Of a stretch of DNA of 64,000 bases, positions 19,001-26,612 are shown piece after piece. The DNA comes from Bacteroidota bacterium. Lineage in GTDB: Bacteria > Bacteroidota > Bacteroidia > Flavobacteriales > Schleiferiaceae. Under the pieces are notes generated by a model. That model saw only the letters and a program-made list of their open reading frames with translations, searched no databases and was not told the DNA's origin. Position 1 is the first letter of the stretch. Every line of letters starts with the position of its first letter. The stretch covers positions 186,001 through 250,000 of the forward strand of contig JANSYJ010000001.1 in NCBI GenBank assembly GCA_024742495.1, read 5' to 3'. The translations under genes were made by a program, and so were the position numbers.

Positions 19001-19242
19001 TTAGTTTATTCCCTAATCCCAATAGTGGCCACTTTAAAATTCACTGGCGTTCCGCGCAAGCAGGAAGTTATAAAATGTGGGTGCAGGACGCTCAAGGTCG
19101 GATTGTATTCCGCCGAAATATTGAGACCAAATCTGGCGAACAAGCTTGGGATTTTAGCGCAAAAATGCCTGCCGGACTATACTTTGTGCAGGTGCAAATG
19201 CCCAATGGGCAGGTGGAAACCAAGGAAATGCTTATTCAGTAA
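16096..19242 (+). CDS. Secreted M4 (thermolysin-like) metallopeptidase with T9SS sorting domain
   Basis: A 1048-residue secreted zinc protease. A signal peptide (1-20, ending LYAQ) is followed by an FTP-type propeptide (HYQQMHKNVPVRGGAF). The catalytic domain has zinc ligands His352 and His356 in HEIAH, the third ligand Glu376 exactly 20 residues on in NESFSD, and His442 in GYVHSNSG, matching the thermolysin layout. After residue ~540 come two CARDB-like repeats with matching openings (NRDCGLGASESL and SSCDLGDSTLIEL), a jellyroll-like region, and a C-terminal sorting domain beginning SLFPNPNSGHF. It is expected to be exported by the type IX system and matured by propeptide removal. Its 3' end overlaps the convergent lipoprotein gene by 11 bases. 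Confidence 0.95.
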   Translation: MNVRYALWAMLLIGSLSLYAQNENRSDLKSLEVEDWYLYTGSEKLSAEAFLQSYKEELGFGPLDQLLLKRTSYGKDGSLHLHYQQMHKNVPVRGGAFILHLKGDGVYMANGEVVRDLDQDVSPVLNEAEAFRKALSAYPSDQYYWELQGKSRPLGELFLLDPQFSKIGSEYNLCYRFDIHSVFPEDRNWVYINAHSGEFEMAVSRIHSHDTGTAVTKYSGNQTIYTSYDSDSMMYVLHDSLTGGGIFTYNMQQRTNKNTAIDFYDDDNHWNNFNANFDEAATDAHWGTERVYHYFKDNHNWLSYNNLDSALRSYVHYDSNYVNAFWNGSHMTYGDGNGTGFFPLISLDVVAHEIAHGVTQNSAGLIYMEEAGSLNESFSDIFGAAVEFAYDPNGGDWKMGEDFMNTGNGLRNMKNPGLFNHPHTYKGNNWGIGFFEDNGYVHSNSGVQNFWYYLLSDGDVGVNDNGDAYEVEGLGYQKAADIAFYNLSNHLTVFSDHDDARMGAIAGAIALYGPCSNEYIQTANAWYAVGVGKPTGSIDLSVEDILLPNRDCGLGASESLIVALKNNSCAQSIPAGTNLSFSYTLNNGSPQIMSVSLSNALLADSIIYLQHNQSLDLSQVGNYDIEVEISYSADTLEYNNSLEQRVRHESYQNAEWKLLRVISPQSSCDLGDSTLIELSAVFLGCDSLVAGTNIDLDYSGANGSQSISTAIGSDVFYGDTISLSFNSLEDLSARGAYTFNFTLNYPGDPNPGNNRIFNYGVLKPYELLGGKIGFEDFAYLDSLIIRQAPNNGSRRNSVASQGNRGFEIVGGAFVNYPELVPIPTSDSAVWQGNEDFRSTFCTCVDATNESALALNFDLQQAYTRLIRRRRNESQNRPQTSSLRVLVNGQQVSETYTPQSFDSDTFQTQVVDLSAYAGQYFELCFETHLLVDERTNGITNDGDIINLDNIYLSNSGIGLVEQNPAEAAGFSLFPNPNSGHFKIHWRSAQAGSYKMWVQDAQGRIVFRRNIETKSGEQAWDFSAKMPAGLYFVQVQMPNGQVETKEMLIQ

Positions 19243-19639
19243 TACTCAGTTGATGGAGCTTACGCCAAACTTGATTATGAGAGGTGGCGGTAGGATCTTC
19301 AATTGACCAATAATACTGAATAGTATCGCTTTCGCTGATGAGTTTTATGCTGCGACTAAGCAAAGACTGGCCATTAAAACTGATGGGATCGAGCGCCATT
19401 ATCCTTGCGGCAATTTGCTGAAGGTCTCTTTGCTTTTCCGCGCTAAGGATGGCAGTCTGGACTTGATTTTTCAATAGCCGGCCATCGGCATAAAAGGCAA
19501 TTTGTGGCGTACCTCCAGTAAAGCCACCCGTTTCCTTGATGTGAATTTCGGTGAAAGCTGTTTTTTGCGAAATCGGGAGATCTTGGCTGCCACCGCATGC
19601 AAAGAGAATAAATAGAAGAGGAAAAAGCCTGCGCATCAT
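19232..19639 (-). CDS. Small lipoprotein with emfourin-like GGFTG motif
   Basis: A 135-residue lipoprotein. The frame is open from a TTG at 19690, but the double ATG at 19639/19636 begins a clean lipoprotein signal (MMRRLFPLLFILFACGG, lipidated Cys15), so I start there. The mature part reads IHIKETGGFTGGTPQIAFY, then a helix LSAEKQRDLQQIAARIMAL and a beta-rich end. The ETGGFTG opening followed by helix and sheet resembles emfourin, a proteinaceous inhibitor encoded beside protealysin-type M4 peptidases. This gene ends inside the last 11 bases of an M4 peptidase gene, on the other strand. The inhibitor idea is an inference; similar GGFTG lipoproteins also occur in Bacteroidota without such neighbours. 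Confidence 0.6.
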   Translation of the reverse strand: MMRRLFPLLFILFACGGSQDLPISQKTAFTEIHIKETGGFTGGTPQIAFYADGRLLKNQVQTAILSAEKQRDLQQIAARIMALDPISFNGQSLLSRSIKLISESDTIQYYWSIEDPTATSHNQVWRKLHQLSITE

Positions 19640-19701
19640 GATCGAAAGATAAAAGGAATTTAGCAATGGGCTATTTAAGATAAAGATCAATAATACAGCT
19701 T

Positions 19702-21387
19702 ATGAAACAGTTCTATATCACCGTGCTTATAAGTGTGACATTGGGCCTAAATGCCCAAGATCGAGTAACGGGAAAAACCTTCGCCACCCGTTCGGAGGTA
19801 ATTGCCAGTGAAGGTATGGCCTGCACCAGTCATCCCCTCGCCAGTCAAATTGCAATTGATATTTTAAAAAATGGTGGTAATGCCATTGATGCCGCTATTG
19901 GTGCCAATGCCGCTTTAGGCTTAATGGAACCTACCGGTTGTGGCATTGGTGGCGACCTCTTTGCAATAGTTTGGAATGCGAAAGAGCAAAAGCTATACGG
20001 ACTTAATGCCAGTGGACGATCCCCTCAAGGCTTAAGCTTATCCTATTTTAAAGAAAATGGCTACTCAAAAATCCCTGCAACAGGACCTCTTCCGGTAAGC
20101 GTTCCCGGAGCGGTTGATGGATGGTTTAGCCTACATGAAAAGTTTGGTTCTATGCCGATGGATCAAATATTAGCGCCGGCGATTCACTACGCGGAAAAGG
20201 GTTTTCCCTTAACGGAGCTTATTGCCTATTATCTGCAGCGCTCTGCTAAAATTTTTGGAGCATACCCCAACTTTAATGAAACCTATCTTTTTGAAGGTCA
20301 GAAACTTGAAAAGGGCGCTATTTATAAAAACCCTGCTTTAGCTTCCACTTATCGGCAGCTAGCTAAAGATGGAAGGGCGGCTTTTTACCAAGGCGAAATT
20401 GCAGATGTAATTGCTCAATTTATCGCGGAGCAAGGTGGCTTTTTAAGCCGGGAAGATTTGGCCCAGCATCAAAGCGAATGGGTGGAACCGCTATCGGTAG
20501 ATTACCGCGGTTATCAAGTTTGGGAATTACCGCCGAATGGGCAAGGTATTGCCGCCTTGCAAATTCTCAAGATCTTAGAAGCTTATGATTTGCGATCCAT
20601 GGGTTTTGGTTCGGCAGATTATATCCATCACTTTGTGGAAGCTAAAAAACTAGCCTTTGAAGATCGCGCAAAGTATTATGCCGATCCCGACTTCAATACT
20701 ATCGATTATCGAGAGTTGCTTAGTGAAGACTATGCCGCCCAAAGACGCGCCTTAATTAAGGATCGTGCTTCTCGTCGTTTTGATGCCGGCAAGCTCGAAC
20801 AAGGCAATACCATTTACCTAACCGTTGCTGATGCCGATGGAAATATGGTTTCACTGATTCAGAGTAATTACCGCGGTATGGGCAGTGGCATGGTTCCTCC
20901 CGGCCTGGGCTTTATGCTACAAGACAGAGGAGAGCTTTTTAGTCTCGAGGAAGGTCATCACAATGTATATGCTCCGGGCAAACGTCCTTTTCATACCATC
21001 ATCCCCGCCTTTATTAGTAAGGATGGAAAACCTTGGGTGAGTTTCGGATTAATGGGCGGCGCAATGCAGCCTCAAGGTCATGCCCAAATTGTGATTAACC
21101 TCGTGGATTTCGATATGAATCTTCAAGAAGCAGGCGATGCCCCGCGTATTCAGCACGAGGGTTCTACTGAACCCACCGGTGGCGCTAAAATGACCGACGG
21201 TGGTCGGGTCTTATTAGAGTCGGGAATCGATTATTCGCAAATACGAAGCTTATTAAAACGTGGACATAAAGTAGGCTTTAGCTTAGGCTCTTATGGCGGT
21301 TATCAAGCCATTCGTTTTGATCCAGAAACAGGGGTGTATTATGGGGCCAGTGAATCGCGTAAGGACGGCATGGCCATTGGGTATTAG
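19702..21387 (+). CDS. ggt: Gamma-glutamyltransferase family protein
   Basis: A 561-residue exported N-terminal-nucleophile hydrolase of the gamma-glutamyltransferase family, which cleaves gamma-glutamyl bonds such as that of glutathione. A signal peptide ends near GLNAQ (about residue 19). The conserved block ILKNGGNAIDAAIGANAAL and GCGIGGDLFAIV are present. Autocatalytic cleavage is expected before Thr370 in GNTIYLTVADADGNM, giving large and small subunits. The downstream SNYRGMGSGMVPPGLGF segment supplies the glycine-rich oxyanion region and is closer to the YwrD-like subgroup than to E. coli Ggt. The substrate preference is therefore uncertain. It is transcribed divergently from the small lipoprotein gene. 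ATG start at 19702. Confidence 0.92.
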   Translation: MKQFYITVLISVTLGLNAQDRVTGKTFATRSEVIASEGMACTSHPLASQIAIDILKNGGNAIDAAIGANAALGLMEPTGCGIGGDLFAIVWNAKEQKLYGLNASGRSPQGLSLSYFKENGYSKIPATGPLPVSVPGAVDGWFSLHEKFGSMPMDQILAPAIHYAEKGFPLTELIAYYLQRSAKIFGAYPNFNETYLFEGQKLEKGAIYKNPALASTYRQLAKDGRAAFYQGEIADVIAQFIAEQGGFLSREDLAQHQSEWVEPLSVDYRGYQVWELPPNGQGIAALQILKILEAYDLRSMGFGSADYIHHFVEAKKLAFEDRAKYYADPDFNTIDYRELLSEDYAAQRRALIKDRASRRFDAGKLEQGNTIYLTVADADGNMVSLIQSNYRGMGSGMVPPGLGFMLQDRGELFSLEEGHHNVYAPGKRPFHTIIPAFISKDGKPWVSFGLMGGAMQPQGHAQIVINLVDFDMNLQEAGDAPRIQHEGSTEPTGGAKMTDGGRVLLESGIDYSQIRSLLKRGHKVGFSLGSYGGYQAIRFDPETGVYYGASESRKDGMAIGY

Positions 21388-21459
21388 CGCCTAAATGACG
21401 CTTATTTAGACTGCCTTTACCCTGCTTTATTTTGTACCTTAGTATGCATCCAAACCTAT

Positions 21460-22314
21460 ATGCCTATGTTTACACGTGATGACCTACAAAAGGTTAAACA
21501 GCGTAAAGACCTCATACCCATTGCCGAGGAAAACGGAACGGATCTCCGCAAGGTAATTCGCAATCAGCGCTACGAAGAAGAGCTGAAACTCCTGCAAACC
21601 GAATTAGTGAATTTACAACGCTGGGTAGCGCAAAAAAAACTGCGAGTTGCCATTTTGTTTGAAGGCCGAGACGCTGCCGGAAAAGGTGGATCTATAAAAC
21701 GTTTTGCCGAACATTTAAACCCCCGTTCCATGCGGGTAGTGGCACTTAGTAAACCCACCGAAGTAGAAAAAGGACAGTGGTATTTCCGCCGTTATATAAA
21801 AGAGCTACCCAATCCGGGGGAGATTGTATTCTTTGATCGTTCCTGGTATAACCGCGCGGTGGTAGAGCCGGTAATGGGTTTTTGCAGCGATGCCGAGTAT
21901 GATCGCTTTATGGTGCAGGTTCCGGGCTTTGAGCACATGCTCTATGAAGATGGCGTAATACTGATCAAATTTTGGTTTTCAATTTCCAAAGACGAACAGA
22001 AAAAGCGCTTTAAATCGCGGATGAAAAATCCTTTGAAGCAATGGAAATTTTCCCCAGTGGATATGAAAGGCCAGGAACTCTGGGCGCGATACACTCACTT
22101 TAAAGAACAAATGTTCTCTAAAACCCATACCACCTTTAGTCCATGGATAATTGTGAAAACCAATAACAAGCGTGAAGCGCGTTTGGAGAGTATCCGATAC
22201 GTCCTCTCCAAGTTTCCTTATCAAGAAGACCAAGGCCAAGGGAAAACCAGCATTTTACCCGACCCAAATGTTGTGGCCCGTTATTACCGACATATTGAAC
22301 AAATCGACATCTAA
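21460..22314 (+). CDS. ppk2: Polyphosphate kinase 2 family protein (first of a tandem pair)
   Basis: A 284-residue cytoplasmic PPK2-fold kinase, which moves phosphate between polyphosphate and nucleotides. The Walker A motif is FEGRDAAGKGG near residue 68-78 and the Walker B / lid segment FFDRSWYNRAVVEPV near 125-140, both typical. The C-terminal RYYRHIEQIDI extension is longer than in the second copy. A start at ATG 21460 or 21466 is possible; I use the first. The second PPK2 gene begins one base after this stop (TAAGATG), so they are one operon and probably one duplication. Whether it prefers AMP, ADP or GDP cannot be read from motifs. Confidence 0.93.
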   Translation: MPMFTRDDLQKVKQRKDLIPIAEENGTDLRKVIRNQRYEEELKLLQTELVNLQRWVAQKKLRVAILFEGRDAAGKGGSIKRFAEHLNPRSMRVVALSKPTEVEKGQWYFRRYIKELPNPGEIVFFDRSWYNRAVVEPVMGFCSDAEYDRFMVQVPGFEHMLYEDGVILIKFWFSISKDEQKKRFKSRMKNPLKQWKFSPVDMKGQELWARYTHFKEQMFSKTHTTFSPWIIVKTNNKREARLESIRYVLSKFPYQEDQGQGKTSILPDPNVVARYYRHIEQIDI

Positions 22315-22315
22315 G

Positions 22316-23098
22316 ATGAGTGCAGCAGAAATTAAAACCATAAGCGACGAAGACTTGGCCCTGATTAATTCACCGCTGGGGCTTAAATATCTTTTTGCCG
22401 ATAAAAAAACAGATCTTCAGAAGGCCTTGCGTTTAGCCAAATACGAGGAGCGCTTGCGGGAGCTACAAGCGGAGTTAATCCAGTTACAAGAATGGGTGAT
22501 AAAGGAAGGTAAGAAGGTGGTGATACTCTTTGAAGGGCGAGATGCCGCGGGAAAAGGGGGCGCTATTCGTCGGATTACCGCCCATATAAATCCCCGCCAG
22601 TACAAGATTGTGGCCTTGCCGAAACCTACTGAAGAGGAAGCAGGGCAATGGTATTTTCAGCGCTATGTTAATCGCTTACCTAAACCTGGTGAGATGGTGT
22701 TTTTCGATCGATCATGGTATAACCGTGCCGTGGTAGAACCCGTGAATGGCTTTTGTACCAAAGAGGAATATGAGACCTTTATGGCGCAAGTTAACCACTT
22801 TGAAGAGATGGTGCAGAGCGCCGATACCTATCTGATAAAATTTTACTTCTCCATTTCGAAGAAGGAACAAGCGCGGCGCTTTGCCGACATAAAAAGCAGT
22901 CCTTTGAAACGCTGGAAAATGAGCAAGGTTGACGAGCAAGCTCAGGACTTATGGGATGAGTACACCGCTTACAAGGAACGTATGTTTAAGGAAACCGACA
23001 CCGAGAAGGCGCCTTGGAAAGTAATATCTGCTGATCAAAAAACCAGCGCGCGATTAGAAGCGCTGGAGCATATATTAAAAGTTCTGCCTTATAAATAA
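22316..23098 (+). CDS. ppk2: Polyphosphate kinase 2 family protein (second of a tandem pair)
   Basis: A 260-residue PPK2-fold kinase. The frame is open further upstream inside the first ppk2 gene, but the N-terminus MSAAEIKTISDEDL begins at ATG 22316, one base past the upstream stop, and gives the normal family length. Walker A FEGRDAAGKGG and FFDRSWYNRAVVEPVNGFC are almost identical to those of the first copy, while the N- and C-termini diverge. Two active-looking copies suggest division of labour, for example mono- versus diphosphate acceptors, or a heteromeric enzyme. That is inference. The gene ends 135 bases before the convergent pth gene; the gap shows no strong terminator to my eye. 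Confidence 0.93.
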   Translation: MSAAEIKTISDEDLALINSPLGLKYLFADKKTDLQKALRLAKYEERLRELQAELIQLQEWVIKEGKKVVILFEGRDAAGKGGAIRRITAHINPRQYKIVALPKPTEEEAGQWYFQRYVNRLPKPGEMVFFDRSWYNRAVVEPVNGFCTKEEYETFMAQVNHFEEMVQSADTYLIKFYFSISKKEQARRFADIKSSPLKRWKMSKVDEQAQDLWDEYTAYKERMFKETDTEKAPWKVISADQKTSARLEALEHILKVLPYK

Positions 23099-23233
23099 GC
23101 AACAAACCAGGCCCTTCCCGCGATTGTATTGATCAAGGGAAATCAGTCAGTAATTAAAATACCACTGCTTTTAAAAGACAAACAAAAGGGCTTCGCAGAT
23201 ATCTAGCTAGCTTTAAGCACGATGTAAAAAAGC

Positions 23234-23797
23234 CTAGCCATTAAATTGATTCATAGTAATCTGCGGTCCAGCAAGAGCAAAGCTCTTTATCGCCTCAGCT
23301 GCCTTATCGATTTTGGGATCAATGACATCCCATTGGGAAGGACTCCAGGGACCTAGCACATAATCCACTTGTTTGCCCCGAGGAAAATTATTTCCAATAC
23401 CAAAACGCAGACGGGCATAATCCTGGCGACCCAAAACTTGGTTGATGTTCTTAAGTCCATTTTGGCCACCATCGCTGCCTTTTAGCTTGAGTCGAATTGT
23501 CCCTTCATCGAGGGCCAAATCATCCACAACCACTAAAAGGTGACTTAAGGGAATGCGTTCTTGTTGCAGCCAGTAATTCACCGCTTTACCACTAAGGTTC
23601 ATATAAGTGGTGGGTTGAATGAGGATGAGCTGCTTGTTTTTAAGCTTTAGCTCCGCGCGCCGGGCATAGCGTTCGGTGGAAAAAGAAGTGCCGGAGCCAG
23701 CTAAAAGCCGGTCCAGCACATCAAATCCTATATTATGACGGGTTCCTTCGTACTCTGGCCCAATATTTCCTAATCCGGCTATGAGGTACTTATTCAC
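23234..23797 (-). CDS. pth: Peptidyl-tRNA hydrolase
   Basis: A 187-residue enzyme that frees tRNA from prematurely released peptidyl-tRNA. The N-terminus YLIAGLGNIGPEYEGTRHN carries conserved Asn11 and catalytic His21; VVDDLALDEG and RLKLKGSDGGQNGLK match the family, which is normally about 185-195 residues. The start codon is GTG at 23797: the only upstream in-frame codons before a stop are GCG, TTT, ATT and ACC, so no ATG is possible. It lies 12 bases after rplY and is third in the minus-strand prs-rplY-pth run, a gene order well known in bacteria. Confidence 0.96.
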   Translation of the reverse strand: MNKYLIAGLGNIGPEYEGTRHNIGFDVLDRLLAGSGTSFSTERYARRAELKLKNKQLILIQPTTYMNLSGKAVNYWLQQERIPLSHLLVVVDDLALDEGTIRLKLKGSDGGQNGLKNINQVLGRQDYARLRFGIGNNFPRGKQVDYVLGPWSPSQWDVIDPKIDKAAEAIKSFALAGPQITMNQFNG

Positions 23798-23809
23798 CGC
23801 AAAAATGGT

Positions 23810-24433
23810 TTAGGCTTCTGCAGACTCTTCAGCTGCTGCTTCAGTGCCTTCACCTTCTTCGCCATCTTCGTCTTCATCCTCGTCCACTGCGTTACGAGAA
23901 GTTTTAACAGCAACAAGGGTACGACCCGGATCACCTAATACCTCATAACCTTCGGTATTAAGATCACTTACACGCATAGACTGACCAATGCGAAGCTCCT
24001 CCACATTTAGGTCAATAACGCCTGGCATGTTTTCTTCGGTTCCTAAAACCTTCACTTTGCGCAAGCTTGATTTTAACTTACCACCATTACGAACCCCACG
24101 GGCATTACCCACAAGATTAATAGGTACTACCACTTCAAATGGTTTACCATCGGTGATCTGGAAAAAATCTACGTGCTCTACAGTACTTGTCACTGGGTGA
24201 AACTGACTGTCGCGAACTACGGTTTTGTACTCTTTACCATCTATATTGATTACACAAAGCAAAGCTTCGGCGGTGTAAAGAATTTCTTTGAAGTTACGGC
24301 TATCGGTATAGAAGTGAATGTTCTCTCCTGCTCCATAAATCACGCAAGGAACCATTCCTTCACGACGCAATTGCTTGGCGTTTTTGGTGCCGAGCTCTTC
24401 TCTTGATTTACCCTCGATGCTTACTGATCTCAT
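23810..24433 (-). CDS. rplY: 50S ribosomal protein L25/general stress protein Ctc
   Basis: A 207-residue L25 of the long Ctc/TL5 type, which binds 5S rRNA. The N-terminal L25 domain (about 1-90) begins MRSVSIEGKSREELGTKNAK, and a second beta domain (about 95-180) follows with FEVVVPINLVGNARGVRNGG. The last ~25 residues are a very acidic low-complexity tail (Asp, Glu, Gly, Ala), a frequent feature in Bacteroidota. It sits 13 bases after prs and 12 before pth, so the three are expected to be cotranscribed from the promoter upstream of prs. ATG start at 24433. Confidence 0.96.
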   Translation of the reverse strand: MRSVSIEGKSREELGTKNAKQLRREGMVPCVIYGAGENIHFYTDSRNFKEILYTAEALLCVINIDGKEYKTVVRDSQFHPVTSTVEHVDFFQITDGKPFEVVVPINLVGNARGVRNGGKLKSSLRKVKVLGTEENMPGVIDLNVEELRIGQSMRVSDLNTEGYEVLGDPGRTLVAVKTSRNAVDEDEDEDGEEGEGTEAAAEESAEA

Positions 24434-24446
24434 TGTATCTGGGAAT

Positions 24447-25382
24447 TTAGTTTTCTAAAAAATGTGAACTGATTGATTCATGCAGATGTACTTTTTTCAT
24501 TACATCAGCAAATAGATCAGCGATAGGAAGAACCAGAATCTTATCGCTGTTATGCTTTTGGGGGATGGTATCGGTTACCACCAAACGATCCAGCTTGGAA
24601 TTTTCAATACGCTCTATGGCCTTACCCGATAAAACACCGTGGGTACAATAGGCTTGTACACTTTTAGCGCCTTTCTCCAGTAACATATCGGCCGCCTTGG
24701 TTAAAGTTCCAGCGGTATCTACCATGTCATCAATTAAAACCACATTGCGATCAGTAACATCACCAATCACTGTCATTTTATCAATAACATTAGCCTTCTT
24801 ACGTTGCTTATAACAAATCACTACCTCGCTTTCTAACCACTTAGCATAGTTATTAGCGCGCTTGGAACCTCCCATATCAGGAGAAGCAATAGTGAGGTCT
24901 TCTATATTTTGAGCCTTTAAATGGGGAACAAAAATGCTTGAGGCAAAAACATGATCCACAGGAACTTCAAAAAAGCCCTGAATCTGATCCGCGTGCAAGT
25001 CCATAGTCATAATGCGCGTTGCACCGGCAGCGGTCATTAAATTGGCTACCAACTTCGCTCCAATGGGCACCCTCGGCTTATCCTTGCGATCCTGACGAGC
25101 CCAACCAAAATAAGGCATTACTACCGTAATGTGCTTAGCCGAAGCACGCTTGGCCGCATCAATCATTAGTAGTAATTCCATCAGGTTATTGGAAGGCTGC
25201 ATGGTGGAACCCACAAGGAATACCCGACCACCGCGAATGCTTTCTTCGAAGGAAGGTTGAAACTCTCCATCACTGAATTCATTAATCTCCACCTTACCCA
25301 TCTCCATACCGTAGGATTTGGCGATGCGCTTGGCGATTTCTAAGGAACCGCGTGTAGAAAATATTTTAGCTTGTGGTGCCAA
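24447..25382 (-). CDS. prs: Ribose-phosphate pyrophosphokinase
   Basis: A 311-residue PRPP synthase, which makes phosphoribosyl pyrophosphate from ribose 5-phosphate and ATP for purine, pyrimidine, NAD and His/Trp synthesis. Motifs include FSDGEFQP near residue 36, MPYFGWARQDRKDKPR near 95-110, TMDLHADQIQGFF near 125 and the PRPP loop NVVLIDDMVDTAGTL near 215. The start appears to be TTG at 25382: an in-frame TAA lies 33 bases upstream with no ATG or GTG between, and the next internal ATG (codon 25) would remove the conserved first strand. A good Bacteroidota-type promoter lies 52-83 bases upstream. Confidence 0.95.
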   Translation of the reverse strand: MAPQAKIFSTRGSLEIAKRIAKSYGMEMGKVEINEFSDGEFQPSFEESIRGGRVFLVGSTMQPSNNLMELLLMIDAAKRASAKHITVVMPYFGWARQDRKDKPRVPIGAKLVANLMTAAGATRIMTMDLHADQIQGFFEVPVDHVFASSIFVPHLKAQNIEDLTIASPDMGGSKRANNYAKWLESEVVICYKQRKKANVIDKMTVIGDVTDRNVVLIDDMVDTAGTLTKAADMLLEKGAKSVQAYCTHGVLSGKAIERIENSKLDRLVVTDTIPQKHNSDKILVLPIADLFADVMKKVHLHESISSHFLEN

Positions 25383-25433
25383 GTGTCTAAAACTTTGGAA
25401 TTGACTAATTTATGTCCCCTTAAAAAAGGGCTG

Positions 25434-25465
25434 CAAATGTAACTAATTCTCTATTAAGTTATCAA
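25434..25465 (-). promoter_or_regulatory. Bacteroidota-type promoter for prs-rplY-pth
   Basis: On the minus strand a TTG at 25465-25463 is followed, after 21 bases, by TACATTTG at 25441-25434. This fits the TTG-N17-23-TAnnTTTG pattern of the Bacteroidota primary sigma factor. The transcript would carry a leader of about 45 bases before the TTG start of prs, containing a short CCCTT/AAGGG hairpin. Confidence 0.65.
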
Positions 25466-25534
25466 CATCCTTCCCAAAATATCTGTAGAGAAATTTAAGC
25501 GCCCCACTCCTATGGGAATTTTTAAATTTGGGGC

Positions 25535-26587
25535 ATGCTGAAAATAGACATGCACACCCACATTCTCCCGAAGAACTTACCAAACTTCGCCGATAAGTTT
25601 GGTTATGGAGATTTCATTTACCTCATGCACAATCAGGATGGTTCTGCGAATATGATGCAAGGCGATAAGTTTTTTCGCCGCATACAGCCTAATTGCTGGG
25701 ACCCGAGCACACGTATAAATGAGTATGAGCAATTTAAAACTCAAGTGCAGGTGGTATGCACTATTCCGGTAATGTTTTCCTACTGGGCTAAAGCGCAGGA
25801 TGCTAAGGCATTGAGTGAGTTTTTAAATGACGATTTAGCACAGCTATCCCATGATTACCCGCAGAACTATCTCGGCTTGGGCACCTTACCGATGCAGGAT
25901 GCAGATTTGGCAATAGCGGAGTTAGAGCGCTGTAAGGAGATTGGTTTATTAGGGGTTCAAATTGGTTCTAATATCAACGATAAAAATCTTAGCGAGCCGG
26001 AGTTTTTTCCAATTTTTGAGGCGGCCCAAGAATTAGACATGGCCATTATGATTCACCCTTGGAATATGATGGGCATGGAATCGATGCGGAAATATTGGCT
26101 CCCTTGGTTAGTGGGCATGCCCGCCGAAACATCGCGTGCCGCCTGCTCCTTAATATTTGGAGGGGTATTAGAACGCTTGCCTCAGTTAAGAGTTTGTTTG
26201 TCGCATGCCGGAGGCTCCTTCCTTCCCACTCTTGGTCGGGTAGAGCATGGTTATAATTGCCGTCCCGACTTGGTTGCCATCCATAATAATGTAAACCCCC
26301 GCCAATATGTAGGGGAGTTTTGGGTGGATAGTATTACCCACGATCCTAAACTGCTCGACTATATCCTAAGCATGCAGGGCTCTAAAAGAGTGATGTTAGG
26401 TAGCGACTATCCTTTTCCGCTTGGCGATTTGGAAATTGGTGCCTTTATAGAAGAAATGGATTTAGCCCCTAATGTAGTTGAAGATATTTTCGCCAATGCC
26501 GCCTTAGAATGGCTAAACATTGATAAAAGTAGATTTGATTTAGGAAGCACCGACAAAGACCGATTGCGGGTCTCGGAAAAGGGCTAA
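25535..26587 (+). CDS. ACMSD-type amidohydrolase (2-amino-3-carboxymuconate-6-semialdehyde decarboxylase)
   Basis: A 350-residue zinc amidohydrolase-fold decarboxylase. It closely follows the ACMSD pattern: metal ligands His7 and His9 in DMHTHILPK, the substrate block FFRRIQPNCWDP (46-57), VPVMFSYWAK-like IPVMFSYWAK, LGLGTLPMQ, a third ligand His174 in IHPWNM, LSHAGGSF, and the C-terminal metal Asp in MLGSDYPFPLGD. ACMSD acts in the kynurenine branch of tryptophan degradation. No other kynurenine-pathway gene is in the window. A related gamma-resorcylate or nitrobenzoate-pathway decarboxylase is possible but fits the NCWDP block less well. A TAAATTTG box lies 5 bases before the ATG. Confidence 0.85.
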   Translation: MLKIDMHTHILPKNLPNFADKFGYGDFIYLMHNQDGSANMMQGDKFFRRIQPNCWDPSTRINEYEQFKTQVQVVCTIPVMFSYWAKAQDAKALSEFLNDDLAQLSHDYPQNYLGLGTLPMQDADLAIAELERCKEIGLLGVQIGSNINDKNLSEPEFFPIFEAAQELDMAIMIHPWNMMGMESMRKYWLPWLVGMPAETSRAACSLIFGGVLERLPQLRVCLSHAGGSFLPTLGRVEHGYNCRPDLVAIHNNVNPRQYVGEFWVDSITHDPKLLDYILSMQGSKRVMLGSDYPFPLGDLEIGAFIEEMDLAPNVVEDIFANAALEWLNIDKSRFDLGSTDKDRLRVSEKG

Positions 26588-26592
26588 ATTTG
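26564..26592 (+). promoter_or_regulatory. Bacteroidota-type promoter for purF
   Basis: TTG at 26564-26566, 18 bases, then TAAATTTG at 26585-26592, overlapping the stop codon of the upstream decarboxylase gene. The ATG of the purF-like gene lies 20 bases further on, so this promoter would uncouple purF from its upstream neighbour. Confidence 0.55.
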
Positions 26593-26612
26593 CCTGCTGT
26601 AAAAGATCCTTC

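Noticed and set aside
22172-22315. Upstream extension of the second ppk2 frame (48 extra codons)
   Set aside because: It lies wholly inside the first ppk2 gene in another frame; ATG 22316 one base past the upstream stop is the natural start.
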